Counted from the stretch's first letter, positions 1-11,834 are shown. The stretch: DNA of 64,000 nt from Paraphaeosphaeria minitans (GCA_015832175.1 WJXW01000005.1:930001-994000), one strand, 5' to 3'. Made by a program: numbers and translations. The notes: generated from the letters alone by a model not told the origin.

Positions 1-427
1 CCGAACGAGACGTACATGCGCGCGTATGCCCTCGTCGAATTCTTGTTGCCCAATGCTAGGCCCGTCGCTGATATGTCATTTCGCACGGCGGCGCGTATCC
101 CGTATACCATCGATACGTAGGCATGCCCTTCATTTTCCATCCATCCATCGGAATCTTCGCTGACTTGCTAGTTTCGTGAATGTCCTGAATCAGCCGCTGT
201 TCGGAGATGGTATCCCTTTGTGTGATAATTACATCACGTTGTTCAATACTACCGTGACCACGGGAGAGTATGCGCCTGTTCCGGTGGAGGGTACGCTTGC
301 GGTTCGTCCACCACTGTACCCCAATGACGAGATGTTCGAGTATGTGTATGGGTTCCAGATGGCCAATGCGTTTGTGGAGCGGAATGGGGTGGTTTGTGGA
401 AGCTTGAAAGGATACTCTGGGCGCTGA
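1..427 (+). CDS. 3' end of an unrecognised protein gene (partial)
   Basis: The gene runs in from the left edge, so only its last two exons are visible. Exon 1 is open from base 1 to 116. A 55-bp intron with a GTAGGC donor and a GCTGAC...TAG end occupies 117-171. Exon 2 runs 172-427 and ends in TGA. The joined reading frame gives about 123 residues without a stop, including YMRAYALVEFLLPN in exon 1 and PPLYPNDEMFEYVYGFQMAN in exon 2. I see no membrane segment and no motif I can name. Uninterrupted coding across a plausible splice junction supports a real gene; its function is unknown. Confidence 0.6.
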
Positions 428-1157
428 TGTTGTCAGATGTTGGTGCGGTTGGTGCATAAGTAGAGGCAAAATCGCTCCCTCTCATACATTAAAGGCTCAA
501 ATGCCTGCGTTGTTTTGTATCCACCAGATCCAACATGAGCTATACGCTATATATTGCAAGAAGTGGGTGTAATCCTTTGTTGTACGCGCAATTGGGTGGA
601 AGCTCAAGCAGGTAAGTCAGCACAGCGGTCGCTATCACCGACAGTCCAACGAGGGGTTCGATGACTATCAACTCGTGTTTCTCATGAGCTTCGCAGTGAA
701 TCTTTATAAAGCTGAATGGGAATAGAACGCGGGATTGGTGGACAACTTAAATTGACCCTATTGATGGGTGAATGAAGGGTTAGAGACCAATATCTGTGGA
801 TCTCAGTGGAACGCCAACGAGCACCAAACGCGCCGCCAGAGCGTAAGCTTTCGATAAGATTTTGTTCAGCTGTGGGTGAGTTCACGGGCATGGTTAATGG
901 CACGCGCAACGGTGCCTGCGATGTTATGAGGGGCACTCTTGACGTGGTGAGTCTAGCAGCTGCTTGAGCCACGAGGTAGTGAGAATTTCAATTCATCTTG
1001 CATGGCCCAGCTCAAGCCTTCACCTTGCGTAAGCCGCGCACGCAAACGGGCCACGTTCCACGTTCTTTAGGCGCCAGAGCACAAACAGTCGCTCACTTCT
1101 TGCTTATAGTTCCGACACTCACCCAAGGAACATACGCCTCAACACCACCGCCCTAGC
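428..1157. other. Intergenic, no gene seen
   Basis: This stretch lies between the partial gene at the left edge and the next plus-strand gene. Only short, unsupported reading frames occur. It presumably holds the 3' UTR of the first gene and the promoter of the second. Confidence 0.5.
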
Positions 1158-2001
1158 ATGTCGACCGGGAGCCAATACCCCGAGAAACATTCGAATCGAA
1201 ACATCTTGCAACCTGCGTAAGTCTTCTAGCGATGTACGCACAAGTCGATAGGTCTAACCGCCTGAATGAAGCCCGGCACCCCAAGAATCTTCGCCGCTCC
1301 TGAAGCTTCCGGGGGAGCTCCGAAATCGAATCTACGAACTCGTATTCAGCGACCGCTATCACGTACCCCTAACCCCGACCAATTGGCCGAAGGTGCCAGG
1401 CAGCCATGTCCAACCTACAAAGTTTTCCAACCGAAACGCTGGCCACGGTCTAGCCCTGCTCCAAACCTGCCGCGCCGTGTACAAAGAGGCCCATCACCTG
1501 CCATTCACGCGCGGGACGCTCATCGTCGGCGATCCGACGGCGCACGACAACTGGGATTTCATGGATTTCCAGTACGCACCATGCGACCCTCGCGTCTACC
1601 TGCCTCTGCACGCCGAGCAGCTCATCGCAAATCTCGAGGTCCACTTCACCTGGGATATGATGTGGCAAATGCTGGTTTGCCCGGAGGATTTCTGGAATGT
1701 TGAAAACGATGACACGGATGCAGTCGAGTGCTGGCTGGCGCAGCCGACGTTGAAGTCGCTCAAGACATTGCATGTTCTTCTGCACATCTATCCTGATTCA
1801 CTGGAGCCCGAAGGTTCTCAAGAACGCTCCCCGGAAGCGAACTGGGGGTTCATCCAAGAGTCCATTGCGAAATCTAACAGTCAGGTTTGGGATTGGGCTG
1901 AGATGGTGGCGAACACTGCACGCATGCATGACCGGGAGGTGGGAATTACGGTTGATTTCGGGGCCGACTTCGCGCCAGGTTTCTTAATAGTGTGGCTATG
2001 A
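1158..2001 (+). CDS. DUF7730/F-box-like protein
   Basis: Two exons are inferred: 1158-1216 and 1272-2001, with a 55-bp intron between them (GTAAGT donor, CTAAC branch site, AAG acceptor). The splice is needed because the frame carrying the conserved motif has a TGA just upstream and no ATG. The joined protein of about 262 residues starts MSTGSQYPEK. It contains the family signature LPGELRNRIYELVF followed by LLQTCRAVYKEAHHLPF. These motifs are typical of the expanded DUF7730/F-box-like families of Dothideomycetes, which have no firm biochemical function. A second, divergent member lies at 7565-8624. The AAG acceptor is the weakest part of the model. Confidence 0.7.
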
Positions 2002-2862
2002 GCAAGTCCCTCTTGATTTGAAGGCGATTTTCGTTGTGTTTTGTACGATCACATGGAAGGCATATCAAAATTATGCTCAAAGGATGACACGGGGTTGAAG
2101 GGTTGCGATTGCGGCCGAAGCTGCTCGAGATACATTTCTCAACGAGTAAATTTGGGGTTTCAATTGATGATATCTAAATGCCGCAGTTGATGGCATATCG
2201 ACCCTGTCTGTGTATTGTAATTAGTTGTCTCTACATGGAACAGGTTCTACTTATCTGCAATGTATATGGATGCTGAGAGTTCTCCAGAGATAGGGAGCTG
2301 TGTAGACGATGCACCCGGTGACTACAAGCTTCCTTTCACAAAGGCTACTTCCACGTTACAAAAGCCCGTGCCGCTGACTCATGGAGTCACACTAGACTCA
2401 GGATCAGGATGCTTGCTTTCAGTGCCCGTATGAATAATGTGCATCGCTCTCGTGTCAGATGTTTCATCCTGTCTCACTACTGTATGTTTGTAAGAGCTCT
2501 TCGGCTATGGCGGGGAAGCTGCTTCTTTGTATATTCGGGGTACGTAAGTTAGGAAGAAATTAGCAGAAGTACTGCAGACATTCCCACATTAACAAGCTGC
2601 CGATGCGTAAACGCATTCACACACTGAAAATACATACGAAGACGCCAGCGAGCGCGATGGGGACAAGTCCAAGCACAAAAACAGAACAGATATGTTTGCT
2701 ATTAAACAGTCGATGTCGTGAATATACATACAGGTCGAGAGTTACGACTACCCGTTCGTTGAGAAGAAAATGTCGTCATGACATTTCCAGACCAGGCTAA
2801 CGTGCGGCTTCCTGAACCAAAGCCCCAAGATACTTCGCGAACAATTGCTCATACCACCATGC
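2002..2862. other. Intergenic, no gene seen
   Basis: This lies between the convergent 3' ends of the DUF7730-like gene and the minus-strand membrane-protein gene. I see only short spurious frames and no repeat or RNA gene. Confidence 0.5.
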
Positions 2863-4133
2863 CTACCGGACCACCCAACTTGGAGGTGACTCAGCCGCAA
2901 GGCTCCCTGGTAATTCCTTCGGACTCGACGGCTTCCTCAATGGCCTGCCATCAAGTTCCGCGCCTCTGTTCCAAGGATGCGCAGTCTGTCCCGAAACCTC
3001 CATAACGGCTTCACTATCTAGCTCGGTCACGCCCGGCTTGGCTGCCCCAGACAGAGGCTTCCCATCTGCCTCGGAGACGTTGTTCGTCTTCTCCGTCGCA
3101 CCGGTCCCGTTGGAGGGGCGTGAATCGGCGCCTGTTGCGTCGGACACGCGACCTTCGGCAGCGCCCGACAACGGCGACACGTCCTTTTTGTCGCCCTTCT
3201 CGATCTCAGTAGCTGCGGTCGCAGATCGTCGGCGTTTTCGGCGGCGAAGGAGGATCGCTGCTATTATGCCGATGAGGAGGAGAAGTCCGACCGCCACGCC
3301 GACACCGATTCCGATCTTTGCGCCTGATGCGAGGCCTGAGCTGCGGTCATTTGAGCCGCCGTTGCTTGAACCACTACCGGTGTCAGACGAATCAGTTCCC
3401 GAGGATGTGTTGGTGCCCAATGTCCCTGTTCCCTTTCCCGTTCGCGATGGCGTCGCGTTGTTCCCTGCGCTCCCTTGTGTTGCACTGCCGTTACTGGTCT
3501 GACTTGCACTCTGATTACTTCCGCTCGAGCCCGAGCTCCCAGTAGAAGCCGATCCAGTCTCATCCGACGAAAAATCGCTCGTCGGGTCGCCAGTGGGAAC
3601 ATGCCCGGTCTCAAACTTGATACTCCCGCCGGTGTCCATGGGCAACGATGCGAATAAAGCAAGCACTGGTGAATCTGAGAACGCGGTTGGCGTGAATTTG
3701 GCCTTCTCGGTGCAGCTACATTGCGAGCCAGGTTGGAGCGTAGACGGGTTTCCTTCTTGTGAACATGCGCCCCAGACACTTTCGTCGTCGTCGCAGCGGG
3801 TAAGTGCTATCCATGGCTGATCTGGAAGGCGTTAGCAACCGAACAATGACCGAGCACATGTCCATTGAGATCCATACCTATCCCTTTCTTATCTGGGCAA
3901 CTCTCATCCTTATAATCTGGGTCGGTACACCCAGCTTGGTATGTCAACTGGGAGCCATATCCAGAGCCGTGTACCCCAAAACACGCATTATCCGCCATGC
4001 AGTTGTCACCAGCTCCGCAGCATGTCTGAAATCCAAACGCCGCGTTTCCGCATGGGATGAAGCTCCCGTCTAGCTTTTCTCCTGCTTTGGTGTAGCAGGT
4101 GCCATTGCTGACAAGAATGTCCAGGTCACTCAT
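2863..4133 (-). CDS. Cys-rich single-pass membrane protein
   Basis: Two exons are inferred, 4133-3878 and 3821-2863, with a 56-bp intron (GTATGG donor, GCTAAC branch site, TTCCAG acceptor). They encode 404 residues. The N-terminal part is Cys-rich (NGTCYTKAGEKLDGSFIPCG, CCGAGDNC), and the splice restores DQPWIALTRCDDDESVWGAC. A Ser/Gly/Thr-rich stalk follows, then one membrane segment (IGIGVGVAVGLLLLIGIIAA) with a basic RRRKRRR stop-transfer and an acidic cytoplasmic tail. This layout is common in Pezizomycotina and suggests a cell-surface or sensor-like protein, but its role is unknown. No signal peptide is visible at the chosen ATG. The frame stays open upstream to about 4430, so the start may lie further 5'. 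Confidence 0.75.
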
Positions 4134-4906
4134 CGTGCCGTCGCGAGCTGTACCAGCTCGTGAGATGTCGTGAGATGCTAAGTAAGAAAACCGGGGAACG
4201 ATGCGATGGAACCAGCGTCCGAAGCTTGGTTTCTGGGGAAAGGGGCTCCATGAGGTCCATATGACGTGTGGGTTTATTCCCTTGTCAATTGAGCAGATCA
4301 TGTTCGTAACCCTGTAGGTTTGGCCAACCAAGGGTATGTGACTCGTGAAGCGGATTAAGCGACCATTAGGTACCCCGGGCACTGCCAAGGTTTTGATAGT
4401 ACTATTGGGATACAGCCAGATGTCGAACAAAATACTGAGATTGGCCCCTCACAAAAATTGTGAGCATGTAATTATGTGGTACCACCAAGGCGTGTCGACT
4501 TCCCATAATCCTTCACTGAAGAGTGTGGTACACGGTCTTGTCCGACCCGGTATGCTTTTAAAATGTACAGAGCTGTGTCTTATCCATTAATCCAATGCGA
4601 AGCATATTGACTTAGCTACTGGGATGTAAGTGCCATGTGGTAGACGTGGTTTCAGTGCAAGTACTGTGCTGCTGTTCAATTCTAGAGAAAGGCTCTTTAA
4701 CCATTCGGCTTGCGCGATTTGATGAGTTGCTGACGATATGCCGTGGTACTTGTGATAACGTAAATCGGCATATAAAACAAACGGAGGAGCTGCTATACTA
4801 TTATGATGGCTCCTCATCTCATGAATCTGGCCATCGAATCATTCATGGTAGAGAATAGGCTCGTTGGCGCAAGACTGAACAGTCCGAGAACCTTCATCGG
4901 ACTCGT
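4134..4906. other. Intergenic and putative promoter
   Basis: This is upstream of the minus-strand membrane-protein gene and downstream of the minus-strand rhodopsin-like gene. A reading frame continues through part of it (to about 4430) but has no recognisable protein features, so I treat it as 5' flank. Confidence 0.4.
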
Positions 4907-6176
4907 TCAAGTGATGGATTCTTTAGAATCGTTCCTCCAGAATGTTACCAGCGTACCCTGGCTTCCATTCTCTCTGACGACAGCCGATGTTGGTGCCCTC
5001 GGCGCCATGATAATCCTTCCGTTCTCCAGCTCGACGATGGCCATTTCACTTCCGTCATCTGCGCCAGGCGTAATGCTTCTTATTCGCCTCAGGTCGTCAA
5101 CAGTGCTCGTGAACAAGTCGTCCTCAATGTATCCCATGTCGCTTTCGAGACCGAGCCATGAGTGTAGGCGATTGAGAACAATAAACGCAACAGCTCTGCA
5201 TATTGACCTGCGCTGCATGGGAAGATTCGCGACAACGATATATATGGAGATTTCGTTGATTCCCCATAGAGACAAGTCGGCAATGTCATAGAATGGCTCG
5301 CTGGAATGAAGCCATCGGTGCAGTACGTATATCTTGATGACAGACGATGAAGTGCCTCTGCATACCTATTAGGACAGTCCACCATGCGCAATCACATGAC
5401 TTACACGAGTGTGAGAAGAAACATGAGCCCCACTTTGAAGCGCATTCGCTTTGTGAGTTTCGCGCGCCTCAAGTATACGAGTGGTGCAGATGCGTAAACC
5501 TGTCTAACGTAAGTCTTAGTACACGTTCGGCGTGTTATCCACTCACCAAGTCGGTACAAATATTCGAGACGATCTGCGCATATTCAGCGACCGTGCCGAC
5601 TGTTGCAGGCCAGCACTCAGGCACAATTTCTGGATGCCAACGGAAGTAGTACGGTTGGCAAGACCAGAACTGGAACAAGAGTGGCATGATCAGATTGAAC
5701 GTGACCACGATCAATGTGACGAGGCACATTATGGCCCTGAATCTTCGTGAAAAATTGAGTGCCAAAAGGTAGGTGCAAACAGACAGCTTTACGAGGAACA
5801 TGGCGTTCATCCGCAAGCTAATGGAGATGAATTCGAAGTGGATAGTAGTGTAAACACGATGCGACGCCCAAAAGGGATCAGATATGAGCCGGCCAGCACC
5901 AGCGCGCACGCCGAGAATGACGAAGGGGATGTTGCAGACGACGCTCATGGCCTGTAGGAAGTCAGCTATTCATTCGTGCCTAGTAGCAGCATACTGGGTC
6001 GCGCACTGGGTACCCACGCTGCCCGCCAACATCAGCCAGTCGCTGCAGCCCATCAAAGGGCTGACCCGGAATCGCATGACCAACCTCCAAATCGTGGAGA
6101 CCATAGAGAGGACTGACATCGCAATAGCGACCGTGACCACCTCCTCGCCCTTGTTCGGCCACTGCTTTGCATGCAT
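4907..6176 (-). CDS. Fungal rhodopsin-like integral membrane protein
   Basis: Four exons are inferred: 6176-6018, 5951-5547, 5499-5405 and 5357-4907. Introns are 66, 47 and 47 bp with GTGGGT, GTGAGT and GTAAGT donors. The total is 369 residues and all junctions keep frame. The protein has the multi-helix pattern of the Pth11-like/fungal rhodopsin domain family: NKGEEVV before TM1, FWSCQPYYFRWHPE in an outer loop with the conserved Cys/Trp, then APLVYLRRAKLTKRMRFKVG on the cytosolic side. It ends with SIYIVVANLPMQRRS after the last helix and a short soluble tail. Family members sit in the plasma membrane and most have no known ligand. A second ATG at 6200 could be the start. A paralogous-type gene lies at 35544-36812. 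Confidence 0.8.
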
Positions 6177-7564
6177 CGTCGCAGTCAATCGTGGGTACAT
6201 CAGAAAGCACGACCACGTCCAACAACGAAGCAAGTCCTTTGCGGAGGGAAAGAAGGAAGAAGAGGAAGTGCGTCTAGCTGAGCGAACAGCTCGCGCGACC
6301 ACGCATCTGAACTGTCGAGAAGTCGAAGCCAAACGCGGGGTGTTCAGTACTCACGGCGAGCATGGAACCGTCCATACCATATGGAGATGTAACAATAGAT
6401 TAGAGGGCATGAGCTTCCTCCTGGATCCTCATTGCACGATCGGACCTATCACCGCTGCGCTAAGAATCCTTCGAACTTTAGGCATCCTAATCTCTCCTAC
6501 AGTGGATTATTCAAATGGTAGGGATGCGCGGCGGATAGGTACGGGAGCGTAACGGCGGGTTGCCGCCTCCGAGATTGCGCTGCAAACATTCTGGTTCTTC
6601 ACTGAGAGCGTGAGGATGATCGCCGTCCCATCGACCATTGGGCTCCAAAAAAAAATCGTTCTGAGATCACTCTCGACCGCAGCACAGTGATGTGGAACAA
6701 CGTCGGTGGTTGAACATGTCCGATGATGAAGGGGTGATGCCGGAGCCCCACCCTTCTGTTTCGTGGCTTCTTATCCAATTAGACGTCGCCTGAGGAGCCA
6801 AAGTTTTGGTCCCCATCGACCAAGTCCCGCACAGCTCCATCGCAATCACTTCGATTTTGACAAGAACGTGGCATTGCTGTTTCCCGAAGTTTAGGTTCGT
6901 CGTGGAGTTTGGTCCTACCCGAGGCCCACAATTGCGACTGCCCGCGTCAAGTACCGTACTGAAAGCTACCAATGCCTTTCCCACCTCCGCCTTTTTTCTA
7001 GCTCCTCTAAACCCAAAAAGTTAATATTATCTGCTTGTTCCAGGCCATCCAGGCCCAGACTGTGAAACATTAACGTTGAAGCTGAAAGACTTGAAGTCTC
7101 GATGTTTGCCAGGCCCTAGTTATAACGCCTTCTGTTTCCCTCCACCATGTCAAGTGACGGCACAGCGTAATTCTAGTCGATTTTCCAGTCCCATAGATAA
7201 ACGTAAAGGAGGCTTGAAGTCGTCGATTGGCGAAACCGCGCTTTGATCCACCTACTCCAGGGTTGTCTGCGCCGTATCTACTGACTCTTTGGTAGATTTA
7301 CATTGAATATGAAGAAGGCTACTGTGAATGTGCATAGTCATGATGGCCGCCGCGTATCATCCGTCGATCCGTGTTGCCTGGTGGCAGCCTACACTAGCAG
7401 ACGCTAGTGCCGAAGGAGCTTAGCGATTCACTTGCCTTGGCGCGGTTGCAGTATCAAAAAGCTCCTGCGCCCTCTATACACACAGCAGTTCCTTCGCAAG
7501 TCCTCGAATATCCCCTTTGTCGTACTTTCCAATACACTGCTAAGACGCCCCAATCATCTGTACA
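6177..7564. other. Divergent intergenic region
   Basis: This 1.4-kb region lies between two divergently transcribed genes and should contain both promoters. Reading frames within it are short and lack protein features. No tRNA or repeat is visible. Confidence 0.5.
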
Positions 7565-8624
7565 ATGACATCCACCCTCGCCTTCCTACCAACCAATTTC
7601 CAGTCACAAAGTCCGTTATTCGGCGTTCTTCCTGGCGAGATTCGAAATGAGATATTTTCGTATGCGCTCATGCAGTATGAAGACGATGCGGCATCTTACC
7701 CGGAGGACTCGTACTGGTACAGACCAGGTTTTGCAGGTCCGCGCAAGGCCAACAGCGCGTTGCTGCAGACATGTAAAGCCGTGTATACAGAGGGCCAGAA
7801 GGTGTTCTTGAGGGATCTCGAGTGGGCGTTCTGGTTCGGTGAGCGCATCACGTTCTAACCACCACATGTAGTCCAACTAATCGATCTTAGGCCGTGGGCC
7901 ACCTGGCCGCTCCGGCAACGCGGCATGTGTGAGATTCTTTAGGAGTCTCAGTCCGCAGGCAGCTCAGTCTCTGGAGAAGGTCCGCTTCTTCACGCAGATG
8001 TACTGGCTGGAGGACGGCAGCAACCTCAGACGTATCTTCTCGCAGCCACAATTTCGTCCCTCGGAACTCACCATCACCATCCGATATTCGGATTGGTGGT
8101 GGTGGGAGGAAGACGCCCCTATGACTATGAAGGAAACGTGGCTACGTATATTTATCGGAAGCCCGGGACTGCGCAAGCTGAGAGTTGAGTACGAGACGTT
8201 GAGCTGGAAGAAAGAGGAGATGATGCGTATTGTCGAGAGGAACAAGAAGTGGAAGTTGCCTGTAAGGAGTGACGTGGATCTGAACGGTTTCCAAGGCTAC
8301 CTGATCGCTGAGAAGACTCCTTTGCTAGAATGGACCTGGAAAGGGACCAGCAAGTTGGACGGACAAACCTGGCGTCATCATAGCAAAGGCGAGAAGGAAG
8401 ACGGAACGGTCGAGTACATTGTCGTGACAGACACTTGGGACTTTGTGCAGGGAAGCCTGGATACGGAAGAATTGAGAGGTAGGGGTCTGCTTGATGAATA
8501 CAAGTATGAGAACGACGATGAGGACGATGAGAACGACGATGAGAACGACGATGAAGACGACGATGAAGACGACGATGATGATGAATATGAGGATGACGAG
8601 GAAGACTACAGTGTTGGGGAGTAG
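7565..8624 (+). CDS. DUF7730/F-box-like protein with acidic tail
   Basis: Two exons are inferred, 7565-7838 and 7891-8624, with a 52-bp intron (GTGAGC donor, CTTAG acceptor). The joined frame gives WFGRGPPGRSGN across the junction. The N-terminus carries the family motif LFGVLPGEIRNEIFSYAL followed by ALLQTCKAVYTEGQKVFL, as in the gene at 1158-2001. The middle is rich in Trp and charged residues. The last 45 or so residues are almost entirely Asp/Glu with a few Asn and Tyr, encoded by imperfect GACGATGA-type repeats. Function is unknown. F-box-like families are often substrate adaptors, but nothing here proves that. Confidence 0.8.
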
Positions 8625-9185
8625 ACCAACGGAGAACGAATTTGAGCCTTTACAATTTATGAGCTGCACTTGCACTAACCCCCAATCTATGGACATCACC
8701 TGGAAGCTTTCTGTGTCAGCCTAACAATGGAAACAGGACACCAATACCGTTTTCCCAAGTTCGCAGGTCAATCTCATTGCTGCTGTACTATTTAGCCGTC
8801 GGCGATGCATCGCGTACTTTGCAAGCCGCGACGAGCCGTAGTGCAGAAACACCGTATACGTGTAGCAGACGGTATTCCCCCTGCTGCGTCATACCACGGA
8901 TTGCTAGGATACGCGATTCATCGCCATCGACTGAACTATCAACTACCCAGCACCAACAAAAGAAACCCACACCAGCATGGGACCATCCTCTATGCCGCAC
9001 GTCTCCCAATGTTGCTATGCGCACGAGAGGGTATCAATCTCAACCAGTGCCCCATATTTCCTTACCACCCCACCCAGACTCAAGACCCCAAAGCAAGAAG
9101 CCCCAAACACCATGCTAAAGTGCGGAGACCCAGGAACCGAGCCAAATTGAACACATGCCACCCTTTATCCACACGGTGAGGACAC
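8625..9185. other. Convergent intergenic region
   Basis: This lies between the 3' ends of the DUF7730-like gene and the methyltransferase-domain gene. It holds C-rich sequence and short frames only. I see no gene. Confidence 0.5.
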
Positions 9186-11834
9186 CTACTTCCTCGCGAA
9201 ACCGGCCAGATACCGCCACCCGCTGCCTGCCCCTGCACCTTCCTCAAGCATTTGCACCACTCCTTCCAACAACCTTTCTTCCTCCTTCCCCATCTCGACC
9301 TGCAGCCTCAACATCCACTTCTCCCAATACCAACTCCCGACGATGCCCGTCATCATCGCCGCATCTACAGTGGTACCCCACACGGGGGCCTCCGACTCCA
9401 CGACCTCGCCCTCGGGACTGATGCTCCGCTCCGTAGTCGCCTTGGCAGGCAGCACGGGAAGCGTGTCTTTCCAGTTCGCCGCCGTCTTTCCCATGGGGAG
9501 AACCATCCACATCCTGTGCAGGTCGCGGAAGCCAGCCTTGCGGAGGCGTGGCAGGAAGGATTTGGTGGGCGCGGCGTCGTACCCGCGGGTCTTGAGATTG
9601 AAGCCGAATTCGACGCCAAGGGCCTGCGCGTGGCGCCCCGCGTGGATGATGTCTGCGTCGAGGAGCGAGAACTCGAGGATGCCGCCGGGCTTGAGGCACC
9701 GGAAGCACTCTTTCAGACACAGGTCGTACTCGTCCATTGGGCGGCCAAGGGGCTTGTCGGTCTTGAGAAGCTCGTGGAGAGTGCGCGCAGAGACGACGTC
9801 GAAGTGGCCGCTAGGGAATGGTAGCGTCCAAAGGTTAGGGACCGTCGTTTGCTTGTGATTGGAGGGGCCGGTGACGTTGGAAGTCAGGTTGTTGCCGGCA
9901 GTGTAGACAGTCGTGACAGTTGCGTAGGGGTAGTCGTAGGCTACGTCCCATGCCCAATCGTTGGTTGCCACGCCGCCCACATCGAGAATTTTGGGTATGC
10001 TGGTCCGGCGGACGAGCTTCGCGGCATGTTTGCTGAGCAGTCTACCTCCGTTGAGTTGTCGGAGTGCTTGGAGGACCCAACATATTGGCAGCATTTGGTC
10101 GAGGGCTTGTCGCTCCATCTGAGCGCGAGCGATGCGCTCTTTCAACACAGTCGGGTCGTTGACGTAGAACTCCGACACAGGTCGTGGCGGAGCTGGCCGT
10201 ACTGGGTTGGTAAGTTCGAACTTGCCCAGTAACTGGTCCTGGTGGGACTTAGGGTTGCATCGCCTATGGACATGCATTGCCTCTGCACGTGTTTGACGAT
10301 GGATGTAGACATCCATTGTTCGTGTTCGCTGTCGGAGGAACTCAAACCCCTGGACGTACGTGATGATCTTCTTTGGTTCTTCTTCCTCTGTGGGCGCCTT
10401 GGGCGGTTCTTCAGCGAACTTGACAGATTTCTTGATTGCCTTGTCGATTGAGTTGCCTCGGCTGTGGGTGCCAGTGGAAAGCTTCGGTGAGCTGATGACG
10501 TCCATGTCTCGAAGTGCAGCTTGCAACTCTTCTTGCTCCTCTAGCCAATGGCCTGTCCGTTCGATGTTGGCGGATGAAAGCTTCTGCAGCTCCACATGGT
10601 AGTTTTCATTGTACTGAAAGATTGTCTTGGCTGGGTGGATCTCAGAGACCTCGACCGCTTCTTCAGCTTCAACAAGCATGACAGGCCTTGAGGTCGGTAA
10701 ACCATCGTCGTAGCCGTCGAGCGTCGAGCCTGCCAATGTAATGGCACGCTGGGTAACGGGAGTGCGCTTGAATGCCCATGGTAATGAGTAAAATTTCTCA
10801 GCCGTAGACGTGTTGGGAATAGACTCTTCACGTTTCGGCAGGCTCCAGGTATGCCGTGCAGTAGACTGTAGTGATGAGAAGAACCCACCGGGCGAAGGCA
10901 CTGAAAGCGCTGACACCGGTGTGTTACCAGACGAAATTTGCACGATACCGGAGGGAATGCTCAAGTTCAACATGGGACGAACCTCCCTCATTTCCCCTTC
11001 ACTACCGTTGCCTCCGTGCGATGACGATCGCTCTGGCGATGAACCTCTTGACGAATCTCGTGACCGAGACAGGTGACGTAGGGTCTCCAATGCTTGGTTG
11101 TCCAGCTGCACGGGCGCCCATGAGTCCACACTGCCGATGCTTTCGCGCTTGTGGGTCTCGGGTGTGGAAGGGCAGCTCAGCTTGTCCATCTCTTCTGAAG
11201 TCAGACTTCCGTCCAGGGAGGGAGCGGCCGAGCGGGCTGGCACCGACAGGTTGTGCGACGTGATCAATGACAAGGCTTGTCTCGATGGAGTAAGCAGTTG
11301 AGATGGCGTGTGTGGTTGAGCTGATATTGCGCTCTTGAGCTTCTCTATTGTCGGCCAAGCGGAAGGCGAGGGGATGATGAGGGAAGGATAACGACTGCGG
11401 CTTGTACGCGCGATCTTCTTGACCGAAGCCGATGCATGCAGAGGTACTTCTGCTTCGTCGTCTGTGACGTCGTACAGCGAGTCGAAGTCACTGTCTGCCC
11501 TGCTTGCGCGGTACGAGGGAGGGTACGTCGAAGAGGGGTAGGCATATCTAGGCGACGGGACAGGTGACGGCTTCATCATCTCGAGCAGGGGTGCAGGTGC
11601 CTTTGGAAGAGCAAAGTCCCGGCAGCTCTTAGGAAAATCGGCGCTGGGCTGATATGTCGAGGTGGTGGAGAACCTTGGCGTGAAGTAGTACCGTGGGATG
11701 GTGGAGTCGTCATCGACGACACTAAGAGTGTGTCTCTCGTCCAGCGGAGACACGGGGTATTGAGGGAAGTCGGCAGTGCCAATGGCTGCAGATGCGTACA
11801 CTGCAGCGGGAAGTATCTCTGGCATATTGTACAT
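9186..11834 (-). CDS. SAM-dependent methyltransferase-domain protein, long disordered N-terminus
   Basis: A single long exon encodes 882 residues from the ATG at 11834 (MYNMPEILPA). The frame opens further upstream, to 11918, but without an ATG. Residues 1 to about 570 are Ser/Pro/Thr-rich and look disordered, with many SP/TP sites. The C-terminal third holds a class I methyltransferase-like fold: PKILDVGGVATNDWAWDVAY at about 614-633 (SAM-binding loop), then FPSGHFDVVSARTLHELL, and RCLKPGGILEFSLLD as the motif IV/V region. The Gly-rich loop is degenerate compared with the usual GxGxG. The substrate is unknown, and I cannot tell whether the enzyme is active. The disordered half suggests a phospho-regulated protein (inference). 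Confidence 0.8.
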   Translation of the reverse strand: MYNMPEILPAAVYASAAIGTADFPQYPVSPLDERHTLSVVDDDSTIPRYYFTPRFSTTSTYQPSADFPKSCRDFALPKAPAPLLEMMKPSPVPSPRYAYPSSTYPPSYRASRADSDFDSLYDVTDDEAEVPLHASASVKKIARTSRSRYPSLIIPSPSAWPTIEKLKSAISAQPHTPSQLLTPSRQALSLITSHNLSVPARSAAPSLDGSLTSEEMDKLSCPSTPETHKRESIGSVDSWAPVQLDNQALETLRHLSRSRDSSRGSSPERSSSHGGNGSEGEMREVRPMLNLSIPSGIVQISSGNTPVSALSVPSPGGFFSSLQSTARHTWSLPKREESIPNTSTAEKFYSLPWAFKRTPVTQRAITLAGSTLDGYDDGLPTSRPVMLVEAEEAVEVSEIHPAKTIFQYNENYHVELQKLSSANIERTGHWLEEQEELQAALRDMDVISSPKLSTGTHSRGNSIDKAIKKSVKFAEEPPKAPTEEEEPKKIITYVQGFEFLRQRTRTMDVYIHRQTRAEAMHVHRRCNPKSHQDQLLGKFELTNPVRPAPPRPVSEFYVNDPTVLKERIARAQMERQALDQMLPICWVLQALRQLNGGRLLSKHAAKLVRRTSIPKILDVGGVATNDWAWDVAYDYPYATVTTVYTAGNNLTSNVTGPSNHKQTTVPNLWTLPFPSGHFDVVSARTLHELLKTDKPLGRPMDEYDLCLKECFRCLKPGGILEFSLLDADIIHAGRHAQALGVEFGFNLKTRGYDAAPTKSFLPRLRKAGFRDLHRMWMVLPMGKTAANWKDTLPVLPAKATTERSISPEGEVVESEAPVWGTTVDAAMMTGIVGSWYWEKWMLRLQVEMGKEEERLLEGVVQMLEEGAGAGSGWRYLAGFARK

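Noticed and set aside
3038..3779. Several overlapping plus- and minus-strand frames of 75-170 residues
   Set aside because: They are shadows of the Cys-rich membrane-protein gene, whose frame has a membrane helix and a clean splice.
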